Shown here: in pieces, positions 1 through 6,806 of the stretch
How positions within the stretch are numbered: position 1 is the stretch's first letter
Layout of the letters: each line of letters opens with the position of its first letter
From: Oscillospiraceae bacterium
GTDB taxonomy: Bacteria > Bacillota > Clostridia > Oscillospirales > Oscillospiraceae
Direction: 5' to 3'
Assembly: GCA_016292445.1 (NCBI GenBank)
Contig: JAEDIN010000030.1
Coordinates: forward strand, 1-13,533
Length of the DNA: 13,533 nt
Made by a program: the position numbers and the translations under genes
Notes under the pieces: generated by a model
The model's database searches: none
The model's input: only the letters and a program-made list of their open reading frames with translations
Told to the model about the DNA's origin: nothing

Positions 1-686
1 TAGCTGTAATCCAGGAGCATTTCGGAAACGAACACTCCGTTTACCTCGTAAACGCAGTTGTTCTCCGTGGTCTGCGCCGTTTTGGTCTTACTGCCGGAAA
101 ACTCGAGCGTCAGCTCAAGCTCGACGGCTTTTGTGACCTTCGCCTCATGGCAGGCCTCGCTTATCGCCTTGTATGCCGCTACTACGGTTTTCGCCTCGTC
201 TACCGTACAGTCGTGGGCTTCGGCAAAATCCTGCCACTCATGCTCATCCCACTTCTCGGCGGCGGCAACCAGCACATTCGCTTTTTTCGAGATATCCTCA
301 AGCTCCTTGGCAAAGTCACTGCACGCCTTTTCGTCAAGCTCCGTTTCCTTGCGGTCAACGACGGCATAATGCCAGTCCTCGCCGTACCTGTCCTTGTACT
401 CGGCGCGCTTTTCGGTGATCTCCCTGTCCTTGTCCTCAAAGCTGATGACGGACAAGATCGTCTTTACGCTGTCGCCGTAAAAGCCGTCGCACATACTGTC
501 CCAATATCCGGCGAAGTCCACGTATTCCATGTTGTATCGCTTTTCGGCCTTGTGTATCCACAGATCTATCCCCTCGGGCTCAGGAGTGGGTGTGGGCTGC
601 GGGGTCGGCTTCGGCTGCATTACCGAGCAGGCGCACAGCGCAAGCAGCGTAAGAACCGAGAGTGCAAAGCATAATATTTTTTTCAT
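1..686 (-). CDS. Hypothetical lipoprotein (3' end beyond window)
   Basis: The reading frame is open from the ATG at 686 to the left edge, giving 228 residues with no stop; the C-terminus is missing. The N-terminus is a lipoprotein signal: a KK pair, a hydrophobic core and a lipobox L17-C18-A19-C20, so C20 should be lipidated and the protein held on the outer face of the membrane. Residues 24-38 form a Pro/Thr/Glu linker, then comes a charged, Trp- and Tyr-bearing domain rich in Lys, Glu and Asp, probably mostly helical. I do not recognise the family. Its ATG overlaps the stop of the upstream carboxypeptidase gene as ATGA, so the two are probably co-transcribed and translationally coupled; a GAAAGGTC ribosome site lies within the end of that gene. 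A cell-envelope role is a guess from location and partner only. Confidence 0.85.
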   Translation of the reverse strand, partial: MKKILCFALSVLTLLALCACSVMQPKPTPQPTPTPEPEGIDLWIHKAEKRYNMEYVDFAGYWDSMCDGFYGDSVKTILSVISFEDKDREITEKRAEYKDRYGEDWHYAVVDRKETELDEKACSDFAKELEDISKKANVLVAAAEKWDEHEWQDFAEAHDCTVDEAKTVVAAYKAISEACHEAKVTKAVELELTLEFSGSKTKTAQTTENNCVYEVNGVFVSEMLLDYS

Positions 687-2023
687 CTTCTGACCTTTCT
701 TCGTTTCTTTGCCTTGGAGCGTCTGACCAGCGCGAAAACCGTCAGCGCCGCGAACAGTGCAAGTATTGCCGATACCATGAGAATGGCGTTTCGCTGCACA
801 TTGTCCGCTCTCTGTGTAAGCGCCAGATCGGTGGTTTCCTGCTTATCCTGCTCGTAGCGAATCTCTCCGGCGGCGACGAGCTTCACCGTGCCGTAAACCG
901 TGCCGTCAGGGTCACTCAGTGTCATTTCGCCCAGCTCCGCGCCGGATTCTATATTTTTGCCGCTGTCGTCATACAGCTTGATGTCTTTTTGAAGCTGATA
1001 TACATTTATATCCTTGGGAACGACCGCCTTTATCTCCGAAGTCGGGCTGAGGTCTATCTTGCCCTGCCTTTCGCCGTTGAGTACCGGCTGAGTTCCGACG
1101 ATGTCCTGAGTTGTCACAAGGCAGCGGTAGCTGAAATTATCAAACACCCAGTCGAGCAGGCTTATCGTATCCCGAAAGCTGTCGAAGGAGCGTTCCTTTT
1201 CGGCGTCCTTTGCCGCGCCGAGTACAACGGTTATGACCTTTATGCCATCCCTTTCGGCGGCAGCAACAAGGCAGAAGCCCGCAGCGTCCGTGTGTCCGGT
1301 CTTTACGCCCGTTGCCCCCTCGTAATAATAGCTGTCGCCGTAGGGGGATTTGCTGTTTATAAGCGCGTTGGAATTTGAAAGCTTTCTTTCTCCCGAAGCG
1401 TTCGTTGCGCCGACGGTGTGCTCCGCCGTGCCGACAAGCTTTGCAAAAAGCTCGTGGCTCATCGCCTCGTTTGCAATAAGGAACAGATCCCGCGCCGTGG
1501 TGCAGTGACCCTCCGCCGGCAGCCCGTGGGTGTTTTTAAATGCCGTGCCCGAGCAGCCGAGCTCCCCGGCGCGCTCATTCATCCGCTGCACGAATTTTGA
1601 AACCGAACCGCAGATATGCTCGGCGATTATATTGCACGCCTCGTTTGCAGAGGCAAGGGCGGCGCAGTATAAAAGCTCCTCAAGGGGCATCGTCTCCCCT
1701 GCGTAGATGCGCGCGGTGCTGCTGTCGTCGGTGAGGTCAAAATTGCAGTTTAACGACGCCGTGACCTTGTCGCTGAGCGAGACCTCACCTCGCTCGACTG
1801 CCTCGACCGCGAGCAGCAGGGTCATTATTTTCGTCAGGCTTGCAGGCTCGGAGCGGGTATAGGCGTTTTCGGCAAACAGCAGTCTGCCGCTTTCCGCCTC
1901 GCCCACCAGCACGCTTCTGGCGGAGTTTATGCTCGGCGGCTCGAGCGCGAATGCGCCCGGTGCAAACGCCGAAAGCACAAGGCTGATTATAAGTACAAGC
2001 GATAAGGCGCGCAATCTTCTCAT
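683..2023 (-). CDS. D-alanyl-D-alanine carboxypeptidase (serine peptidase S11, DacF/PBP5-like)
   Basis: A low-molecular-weight penicillin-binding protein that removes the terminal D-Ala from peptidoglycan stem pentapeptides outside the cell. All three active-site motifs are present: S62-L-T-K65 (nucleophile and general base), S125-A-N127, and K241-T-G243. A signal peptide covers about residues 1-27 (MRRLR, hydrophobic core, AFA). A PBP5-type C-terminal beta domain follows the catalytic domain. Near the end is a hydrophobic helix followed by a very basic tail, so the protein is anchored by a true membrane helix rather than the amphipathic tail of classical PBP5. I chose the ATG at 2023 because GGAG lies 6 bases upstream and the signal peptide begins there; the frame stays open to 2101 but that stretch contains the promoter. 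The length of 446 residues suits the family. The gene overlaps the downstream lipoprotein gene by 4 bp. Whether it is sporulation-linked like DacF or vegetative cannot be told. Confidence 0.95.
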   Translation of the reverse strand: MRRLRALSLVLIISLVLSAFAPGAFALEPPSINSARSVLVGEAESGRLLFAENAYTRSEPASLTKIMTLLLAVEAVERGEVSLSDKVTASLNCNFDLTDDSSTARIYAGETMPLEELLYCAALASANEACNIIAEHICGSVSKFVQRMNERAGELGCSGTAFKNTHGLPAEGHCTTARDLFLIANEAMSHELFAKLVGTAEHTVGATNASGERKLSNSNALINSKSPYGDSYYYEGATGVKTGHTDAAGFCLVAAAERDGIKVITVVLGAAKDAEKERSFDSFRDTISLLDWVFDNFSYRCLVTTQDIVGTQPVLNGERQGKIDLSPTSEIKAVVPKDINVYQLQKDIKLYDDSGKNIESGAELGEMTLSDPDGTVYGTVKLVAAGEIRYEQDKQETTDLALTQRADNVQRNAILMVSAILALFAALTVFALVRRSKAKKRRKVRR

Positions 2024-2053
2024 GGCATACTCCGTTTGTTTGTTCTTGCTACT

Positions 2054-2082
2054 ATTATAAGTAAACTTTTTCACTAAAGCAA
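2054..2082 (-). promoter_or_regulatory. Promoter for the carboxypeptidase-lipoprotein pair
   Basis: On the minus strand a perfect -10 TATAAT (2059-2054) follows a weak -35 TTGCTT (2082-2077) with a 17-base spacer. Transcription would start near 2047, about 25 bases ahead of the chosen ATG at 2023. This argues against translation starting at 2101. It lies just downstream of the terminator of the preceding operon, as expected for a new transcription unit. Confidence 0.6.
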
Positions 2083-2085
2083 TAA

Positions 2086-2113
2086 AAAAGACACGGCTCA
2101 AACCGTGTCTTTT
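2086..2113 (-). terminator. Rho-independent terminator of the rarA-efp operon
   Basis: An 11-bp perfect stem, AAAAGACACGG paired with CCGTGTCTTTT, with a 6-base loop. On the minus strand it is followed by a run of T (TTTTTTATTG), 16 bases past the stop of the acidic zinc-ribbon gene. It separates that operon from the carboxypeptidase unit. The stem is AT-rich at its base, so it reads in both orientations, but no plus-strand gene ends here. Confidence 0.9.
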
Positions 2114-2128
2114 AAATAATTTAAGGTT

Positions 2129-2566
2129 TTAGTCGTCGTCCTCGTCGTCATCCTCGTCGTCGAGGTCAAATTCAAGCTCGGCGTCACATTCGGGGCAGCG
2201 GATGCTTCCGAAATCAAGGTCGTCGTCATAAACGGTAATGACCTCGCCGCATTGGGGGCAGGTGACCTCGTACTCGATCTCGTCGCCGCAGCCGCAGCAG
2301 CTTTCGCACTCGCCGTCGCACTCGTCCTCGTCCTCATCATCCATGTCCTCAAGGCACAGATCCTCAAGATATGCCATGTCCTCGCCGAGATCGTCGATGC
2401 TGTCGGAAAGATCGGCGGCGTTTGCTTCAAGATCCTCGACATCGTCTGCAAGGGATTCGAGAACATCGATCATAGCAAGCATGAGCTTGCCCTCGGCGGT
2501 GCCGTCACTTATGCCGAGACCCTCGGCAAGACCTTTAAGATAAGCTACTTTTTCAGATGCGGTCAT
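2129..2566 (-). CDS. CD1247-type acidic zinc-ribbon protein
   Basis: A 145-residue protein of a clostridial conserved family whose N-terminus (MTASEKVAYLKGLAEGLGI) resembles the CD1247-type N-terminal domain. Residues about 30-70 are helical and Asp/Leu-rich, probably a coiled coil. The C-terminal half holds a zinc ribbon with knuckles C103-P-Q-C106 and C124-P-E-C127, and before it an extra cysteine cluster C83, C87, C90, C91, C93. The tail is almost pure Asp/Glu. The function is unknown; zinc binding is inferred from the CPxC pairs. No transcription-factor helix-turn-helix is visible, although relatives are sometimes labelled as regulators. GGAGG sits 8 bases before the ATG. It is the last gene of its operon, 47 bases after efp, which suggests co-expression with translation genes. 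Confidence 0.85.
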   Translation of the reverse strand: MTASEKVAYLKGLAEGLGISDGTAEGKLMLAMIDVLESLADDVEDLEANAADLSDSIDDLGEDMAYLEDLCLEDMDDEDEDECDGECESCCGCGDEIEYEVTCPQCGEVITVYDDDLDFGSIRCPECDAELEFDLDDEDDDEDDD

Positions 2567-2613
2567 CAGTCAAACCTCCATATCCGAATGTTTAATCGTT
2601 TAACTTGTTTAAC

Positions 2614-3174
2614 TTACTTTGCGCGGCCGAGATACTCGCCGGTGCGGGTGTCGATCTGGATTTTCTCGCCCTCTTCGATGAAGAGAGGAACCTTGATCTC
2701 TGCGCCGGTCTCAACGGTTGCGGGCTTGGTTGCGTTGGTTGCGGTGTTGCCTGCGAAGCCGGGGTCGGTCTCGGTGACAACAAGGTCAACGAAGAAGGGA
2801 GGCTCGACATTGAAGACCTTGCCCTTGTAGGAATAGATGGTGCACTCCATATTTTCCTTGACGAACTTGAAGTTATCGCTCAGAACGGAGCCGTCAACGG
2901 GCTCGAGCTCGTAGGTCTCGGGGTTCATGAAGTAGTAGAGGTTGCCGTCGTTGTAGCTGTACTCCATGGTCTGACGGTCAACGGTTGCACTCTCAAACTT
3001 AGCGGTGGGGTTAAAGGAAGTTTCGGTAACTGCGCCGGTGATGACATTCTTCATCTTAGTGCGGACAAAGGCTGCGCCCTTACCGGGCTTGACATGCTGG
3101 AACTCAACGACCTGCATGACCTGTCCGTCCATTTCAAAGGTAACGCCGTTTCTGAAATCGCCTGCTGTGATCAT
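2614..3174 (-). CDS. efp: Translation elongation factor P
   Basis: EF-P binds between the ribosomal P and E sites and relieves stalling at polyproline stretches. The protein has 186 residues, standard for the family, and starts MITAGDFRNG as bacterial EF-Ps do. Three beta domains can be followed: KOW-like about 1-63, OB-like about 65-127, and a C-terminal OB fold about 130-186 ending in the typical DTRTGEYLGRA. The conserved loop reads K29-P-G-K32-G, so K32 is the residue that is modified in B. subtilis (5-aminopentanol) or E. coli (beta-lysine). No modification enzyme is encoded in this window. The start is fixed by AGGAGG 9 bases before the ATG. It lies downstream of an Xaa-Pro peptidase gene, as yqhT-efp in Bacillus, here with one small membrane-protein gene between. 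Codon use leans to AAG, AAC and GGC, as in highly expressed genes. Confidence 0.98.
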   Translation of the reverse strand: MITAGDFRNGVTFEMDGQVMQVVEFQHVKPGKGAAFVRTKMKNVITGAVTETSFNPTAKFESATVDRQTMEYSYNDGNLYYFMNPETYELEPVDGSVLSDNFKFVKENMECTIYSYKGKVFNVEPPFFVDLVVTETDPGFAGNTATNATKPATVETGAEIKVPLFIEEGEKIQIDTRTGEYLGRAK

Positions 3175-3224
3175 ATAGGTAATCCTCCTATGTAAATTTT
3201 CTGTTTAAATGAGTTAACTTTAGT

Positions 3225-3253
3225 ATTCTACATTATATAGCTTAATATTGCAA
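3225..3253 (-). promoter_or_regulatory. Probable internal promoter for efp
   Basis: In the 81-base gap ahead of efp the minus strand carries TTGCAA (3253-3248) and TAGAAT (3230-3225), separated by 17 bases. They match the sigma-A consensus at 4/6 and 5/6. Start would be near 3218, about 44 bases before the efp ATG. This is the only gap over 50 bases within the operon, and it would let efp and the zinc-ribbon gene be expressed apart from rarA. Confidence 0.5.
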
Positions 3254-3255
3254 GA

Positions 3256-3531
3256 TTATTTTCTGTTCTTGAGCTGTTTCGGTCTGCTTTCACCTTCGCT
3301 CTCGCTTTTGCCGGTGCGTTTTTCAAAGGCAATCTGTATCATATAGACCACCAGAGACGTTATTCCGACAAAGTACAGGATGTTGCGCACAGATACGGGA
3401 AAATCAGGCACGAAGCTTTGCAGCAGCGCGGTTGCAAAGATAATGACGATGCCGATTAAGAACAAGGGTATCATGGTCAGCTTCCTGAAATCCTTTTCCT
3501 GCTCTTTCTTTTTTGACTTTTTCTTAGACAT
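3256..3531 (-). CDS. Small two-helix membrane protein, unknown function
   Basis: A 91-residue protein with a strongly basic N-terminus (Lys-rich, residues 2-17), two hydrophobic segments at about 20-40 and 48-69 joined by a short Pro-containing turn, and a basic, Ser/Glu-rich tail. By the positive-inside rule both ends should face the cytoplasm. I do not recognise a family. It is a real gene: GGAGG lies 7 bases before the ATG, it starts 14 bases after the stop of the peptidase gene, and it is followed by efp. Proteins of this shape can be small inner-membrane adaptors, but nothing in the sequence points to a role. Confidence 0.8.
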   Translation of the reverse strand: MSKKKSKKKEQEKDFRKLTMIPLFLIGIVIIFATALLQSFVPDFPVSVRNILYFVGITSLVVYMIQIAFEKRTGKSESEGESRPKQLKNRK

Positions 3532-3545
3532 ATGGCTTCCTCCGA

Positions 3546-4616
3546 TTATAGTATTATCAGGTCTTTATCTGCATGAGTTATATTTTCGCAGCCCGTTTCG
3601 TTCAAAATCAGCACATCCTCAATGCGCACTCCGAATTTTCCCGGCAGGTATATCCCCGGCTCTGCGGAGATGACCGCCCCGACGGGCATTTTTGTCTCGG
3701 CAGACGGTGAGGCAGACGGCATTTCGTGGATATCCAGACCCAGACTGTGGCCGAAGCTGTGACCGAAAAATTCCCCGAAGCCTGCGCTTTTTATGACATC
3801 CCTTGCCGCAGCGTCAATTTCGTGACCCGTGACCCCTGCCCGTGCCGCCTTTATACCGGCAAGCTGGGCATTGAGCACAACGCCGTACACATTTTTCATC
3901 TCGTCGCTTGCATAGCCCACGGCGACGGTGCGCGTCATATCCGAGCAGTAGCCGTTTTTGATGCAGCCGAAATCCATGGTAATAAAATCGCCGCTTTTTA
4001 CGAGAGTATCCCCCGGAACGCCGTGGGGCATACTCGAATTTTTGCCGGTGACGGCAATGGGGTCAAAGGAGTTGCCCTCGCCGCCGTGCTTAAGCAGCCT
4101 ATATGTTATCTCGGCGGCTATATCGCGTTCACTGACGCCGGGCTTTATTATGCCAAGAACATCGTTGAGCGCAAGCTCGGCTATCGCCTGAGCAGAACGC
4201 ATATGCTTTTGCTCCTCGGCGGTCTTTGCCGCGCGCAGCTCGCTGAATATCCCCTGGCAAGGCGTGAGCGTTCTTCCGAGCAGCTTTTCGTAGGCAAGAT
4301 ACGCTCCGTGTGAGAGTGTACCCTCCTCGCCGCCGATTTTTTCGATATTCTCGTTGTCAAGCTCCGCCTTAATAAGCTGCGAAAGCCGCTTTCCCGCTCC
4401 GAACAGCCGCAGAGTGATGTTATCCGCCACCGTTCTCTGCGCCGCTTCGATGTAGCGCGAGTCGGTGAACAAAAACGCGCTCTTGAGTGTTATCAGCACC
4501 GCACCGTCTGTAAAGGCAAAGCCCGTTGCGTAACGCTGATTTTTCTCGTCCGTTATCAGCACCGCTTGGAGGTCGGAGGATAAGAGCTTGCTTCTTATTC
4601 TTTCAACATTGTTCAA
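3546..4616 (-). CDS. Xaa-Pro aminopeptidase (M24 family, PepP/YqhT-like)
   Basis: A cytoplasmic metallopeptidase that removes N-terminal residues preceding proline. Of 356 residues, about 1-125 are the creatinase-like N-terminal domain and about 135-352 the pita-bread catalytic domain. The five dinuclear-metal ligands are visible: D215 (TMDFG), D226 (CSDMTR), H290 (GHSFGHSLG), E319 (AEPGIY) and E333 (RIEDV), with H297-E298 after the second strand. The length matches the short Firmicute YqhT type rather than the longer E. coli PepP. The start is a TTG at 4616 with GAGGG six bases upstream; the nearby ATG at 4609 is out of frame. It lies 26 bases after the DUF951 gene and 14 before the small membrane-protein gene. 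A specificity for dipeptides (prolidase) cannot be excluded from sequence. Confidence 0.94.
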   Translation of the reverse strand: MNNVERIRSKLLSSDLQAVLITDEKNQRYATGFAFTDGAVLITLKSAFLFTDSRYIEAAQRTVADNITLRLFGAGKRLSQLIKAELDNENIEKIGGEEGTLSHGAYLAYEKLLGRTLTPCQGIFSELRAAKTAEEQKHMRSAQAIAELALNDVLGIIKPGVSERDIAAEITYRLLKHGGEGNSFDPIAVTGKNSSMPHGVPGDTLVKSGDFITMDFGCIKNGYCSDMTRTVAVGYASDEMKNVYGVVLNAQLAGIKAARAGVTGHEIDAAARDVIKSAGFGEFFGHSFGHSLGLDIHEMPSASPSAETKMPVGAVISAEPGIYLPGKFGVRIEDVLILNETGCENITHADKDLIIL

Positions 4617-4642
4617 GATAATCCCTCGATTGCACTATTCTA

Positions 4643-4831
4643 TCATTCTTTTCCGCTTCGTTCAACACCGCGGATGTTTTTTTCAAACTTGCTTCTTGCG
4701 CCCATGACCTCGTGGCCGCAGCCGAGACAGCGGAGCTTAAAGTCCGCGCCTATTCTGAGCACCTGCCAACGCTTTTCGCCGCAGGGGTGCTGCTTTTTCA
4801 TCGTTACTATATCTCCGACCTGAATATCCAT
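4643..4831 (-). CDS. DUF951 family protein
   Basis: A 62-residue protein recognised from the DUF951 pattern: MDIQVGDIVTMKK, then HPCG at 15-18, a Trp-x-Val-x-Arg-x-Gly-Ala-Asp strand, C35-L-G-C38-G-H40, and a closing RSKFEK. The HxC and CxxCxH sets look like a metal site or a small beta-barrel core; the family function is not known. Relatives are short stand-alone proteins of Firmicutes. GGAGG lies 5 bases before the ATG, and the gene begins 11 bases after the rarA stop, so it is translated from the same message. Small size with strong family conservation suggests a nucleic-acid or ribosome-related role, but that is inference. Confidence 0.92.
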   Translation of the reverse strand: MDIQVGDIVTMKKQHPCGEKRWQVLRIGADFKLRCLGCGHEVMGARSKFEKNIRGVERSGKE

Positions 4832-4842
4832 CTAAGCCTCCG

Positions 4843-6102
4843 TCAACGCTTTATCTCGTCCCAATACTTCTTTGCCGCCTGCTCGACCTTGTTGTCGCCG
4901 TATTCGTAGTAGCGTGCGTTTTTGAGCTCGTCGGGCAGGTACTGCTGCTTTACCCAGTGGTTATTAAAGCTGTGGGGATACTTGTAGCCCTGCTCGCGTT
5001 CAAAGCCCGTGCCGTCGGCGTGGACATTCTGAAGCTCGCGGGGAACGGGCCCGGTTTTGCCCGCCCTGACATCGGCAATGGCTGCGTCTATCGCCATGAC
5101 GCCGGAGTTTGATTTCGGCGCGGTGGCAAGCAGAATTACCGCCTCGGCAAGCGGCAGTCTTGCCTCGGGCAGTCCGAGCTGGAGCGCAGAGTCCACGCAG
5201 GATTTTACTATTGTCACCGCCTGCGGATAGGCAAGGCCTATATCCTCGCTGGCAGAGCAAAGTATTCTGCGGCAAGCCCCCACAAGGTCGCCGACCTCGA
5301 GCAGCCGCGCAAGATAGTGCAGCGCAGCATCGGGGTCCGAGCCTCGCAGCGATTTCATCAGTGCCGACAAAATGTCAAAATGCTCGTCGCCCTCGCGGTC
5401 ATAGCGCATTGCGCTGCGCTGGGAGATGGCGTCGGCATCGGCAAGGGCGAGGAATATTTTACCGTCTTCTCGCTTTGCCGCCGAAAACAGCAGCTCCACG
5501 GAGTTTATCGCCTTGCGCACATCGCCGCCGCAGGCAGAGCTTATCCTGCGCAGAACACCGTTTTCAATCTCCGGTGTGACTGCGTTTCTCTCGGCTAAAA
5601 TGCCTATTGCCCGACTGACGGCAGGCTCGACCTCGTATGCCGGAACATGCTTGAACTCAAACACGGTCGAGCGGCTTAAAATTGCGTTGAATACGCAGAA
5701 ATACGGATTTTCCGTTGTCGAGGCTATGAGCGTTATTCTGCCGTCCTCGATAAACTCAAGCAGCGATTGCTGCTGCTTTTTGTTGAAATACTGTATCTCG
5801 TCGAGATACAGCAGCACACCGCCCGGGGTGAGCAGCGTATCAAGCTCGGCGATTATCGCCTTAATGTCGGAAATGCCTGCCGTCGTCGCGTTGAGCTTGC
5901 GCAATGTGCGGTTGGTTTTTTCCGCAATTATCCTCGCGACGGTGGTTTTGCCCGTGCCGGACGGTCCGTAGAATATCATGTTGGGTATCTGACCGCTTTC
6001 GACTATGCGCCTAAGCATTCCGTTTCTGCCCAAAATATGTCCCTGCCCGACGACATCGTCAAGGCTTGAGGGTCTTATCTCATCTGCCAGCGGCTTATAC
6101 AT
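4843..6102 (-). CDS. rarA: Replication-associated recombination protein A (AAA+ ATPase)
   Basis: RarA (MgsA, YrvN) is a clamp-loader-like AAA+ ATPase that acts at stalled replication forks with SSB. The protein has 419 residues from the chosen start. Walker A is G46-PSGTGK52-TT, Walker B ends L100-D101-E102, the sensor region contains STTENP near 129, and S143-R144-S is the arginine finger motif. After the AAA+ core come the helical tetramerisation region and the conserved C-terminal block with GYKYPH and FNNHW. The frame is open to a TTG at 6108, but the ATG at 6102 is preferred because GAGG is 8 bases before it and only 2-3 before the TTG. It is first in an operon running to 2129 and is divergent from nth, another DNA repair gene, across 68 bases. 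Confidence 0.96.
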   Translation of the reverse strand: MYKPLADEIRPSSLDDVVGQGHILGRNGMLRRIVESGQIPNMIFYGPSGTGKTTVARIIAEKTNRTLRKLNATTAGISDIKAIIAELDTLLTPGGVLLYLDEIQYFNKKQQQSLLEFIEDGRITLIASTTENPYFCVFNAILSRSTVFEFKHVPAYEVEPAVSRAIGILAERNAVTPEIENGVLRRISSACGGDVRKAINSVELLFSAAKREDGKIFLALADADAISQRSAMRYDREGDEHFDILSALMKSLRGSDPDAALHYLARLLEVGDLVGACRRILCSASEDIGLAYPQAVTIVKSCVDSALQLGLPEARLPLAEAVILLATAPKSNSGVMAIDAAIADVRAGKTGPVPRELQNVHADGTGFEREQGYKYPHSFNNHWVKQQYLPDELKNARYYEYGDNKVEQAAKKYWDEIKR

Positions 6103-6170
6103 TGCCAATACCTCGCTGTTGTTTTTTCAACAAATTTATGATAAGCTTTTTGCTGAAACGGGGTGAAAAT

Positions 6171-6806
6171 ATGCGCAGCAAAAAACAAGTGCTTGAGATA
6201 GTGCGGCTGCTCGAGGAGGAGTATCCTCTCGCGGAATGCACTCTCGATTACAAAAATGACTACGAGCTTCTTTTCTCCGTCAGGCTCGCCGCACAATGTA
6301 CCGACGCAAGGGTCAATATGATAACCCCCGCTCTGTTTGAGCGTTTCCCCACTCTGCAAAGCTTTGCCGGCGCAGAGGTCGGGGAAGTGGAGGAATATGT
6401 CCGCTCCTGCGGCTTTTACAGGGCAAAGGCGCGCGACATCGTAGCCTGTGCAAAATTGCTCGTTGATAACTACGGCGGCAAAGTACCCGACAGCATGGAG
6501 GAATTATTAAAGCTCCCCGGGGTGGGCAGAAAGACCGCAAACCTCATCCTCGGCGATGTGTTCAAAATCCCCGGCTCAACGGTCGTGGACACGCACTGTA
6601 TCCGCATTTCAAACCGTCTCGGGCTTGTCGATGACCTCAAAGACCCGGTGAAGATAGAGTTTGCCCTGCGCAAGCAGCTTCCGCCGGAGAAAAGCTCCGA
6701 CTTCTGCCACCGCATCGTGCTGCACGGCAGAGCCGTCTGCACCGCGCGCAAGCCCATGTGCGAAAACTGCCGCTTAAAGGGTGTTTGTCAGTTCTGTGAG
6801 AGCTGA
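6171..6806 (+). CDS. nth: Endonuclease III, base-excision DNA glycosylase/AP lyase
   Basis: Removes oxidised pyrimidines and cleaves the abasic site. The 211-residue length equals that of E. coli Nth. The helix-hairpin-helix is LPGVGRKTAN, with catalytic K121; the GPD-type aspartate is D140 in VVDTHCIRISNRL. Near the C-terminus four cysteines, C190-x6-C197-x2-C200-x5-C206, hold the 4Fe-4S cluster, with the exact spacing of the family. I chose the ATG at 6171 because GGGGTGA precedes it and homology begins there; the frame is open upstream to 6066, inside rarA. The gene is alone on the plus strand, divergent from rarA. Its last 19 bases overlap the 3' end of the convergent proC gene, with no terminator between. 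I see no confident promoter in the gap 6103-6170; TATGAT at 6137-6142 lacks a good -35. Confidence 0.97.
   Translation: MRSKKQVLEIVRLLEEEYPLAECTLDYKNDYELLFSVRLAAQCTDARVNMITPALFERFPTLQSFAGAEVGEVEEYVRSCGFYRAKARDIVACAKLLVDNYGGKVPDSMEELLKLPGVGRKTANLILGDVFKIPGSTVVDTHCIRISNRLGLVDDLKDPVKIEFALRKQLPPEKSSDFCHRIVLHGRAVCTARKPMCENCRLKGVCQFCES

Noticed and set aside
662..1378. 238-codon open frame on the plus strand
   Set aside because: Antisense to the carboxypeptidase, which has all its catalytic motifs; no ribosome site and no recognisable protein.
2024..2101. N-terminal extension of the carboxypeptidase to 2101
   Set aside because: The extra 26 codons cover the promoter and part of the upstream terminator, and would put charged residues ahead of the signal peptide.
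2252..3195. Two overlapping plus-strand frames opposite the zinc-ribbon and efp genes
   Set aside because: Both are shadows of genes with clear homology on the minus strand; their translations are low-complexity and lack ribosome sites.
6117..6132. TGTTG-T6-CAACA inverted repeat between rarA and nth
   Set aside because: Only 5 bp with a six-base loop in an AT-rich gap; not enough to call an operator or terminator.
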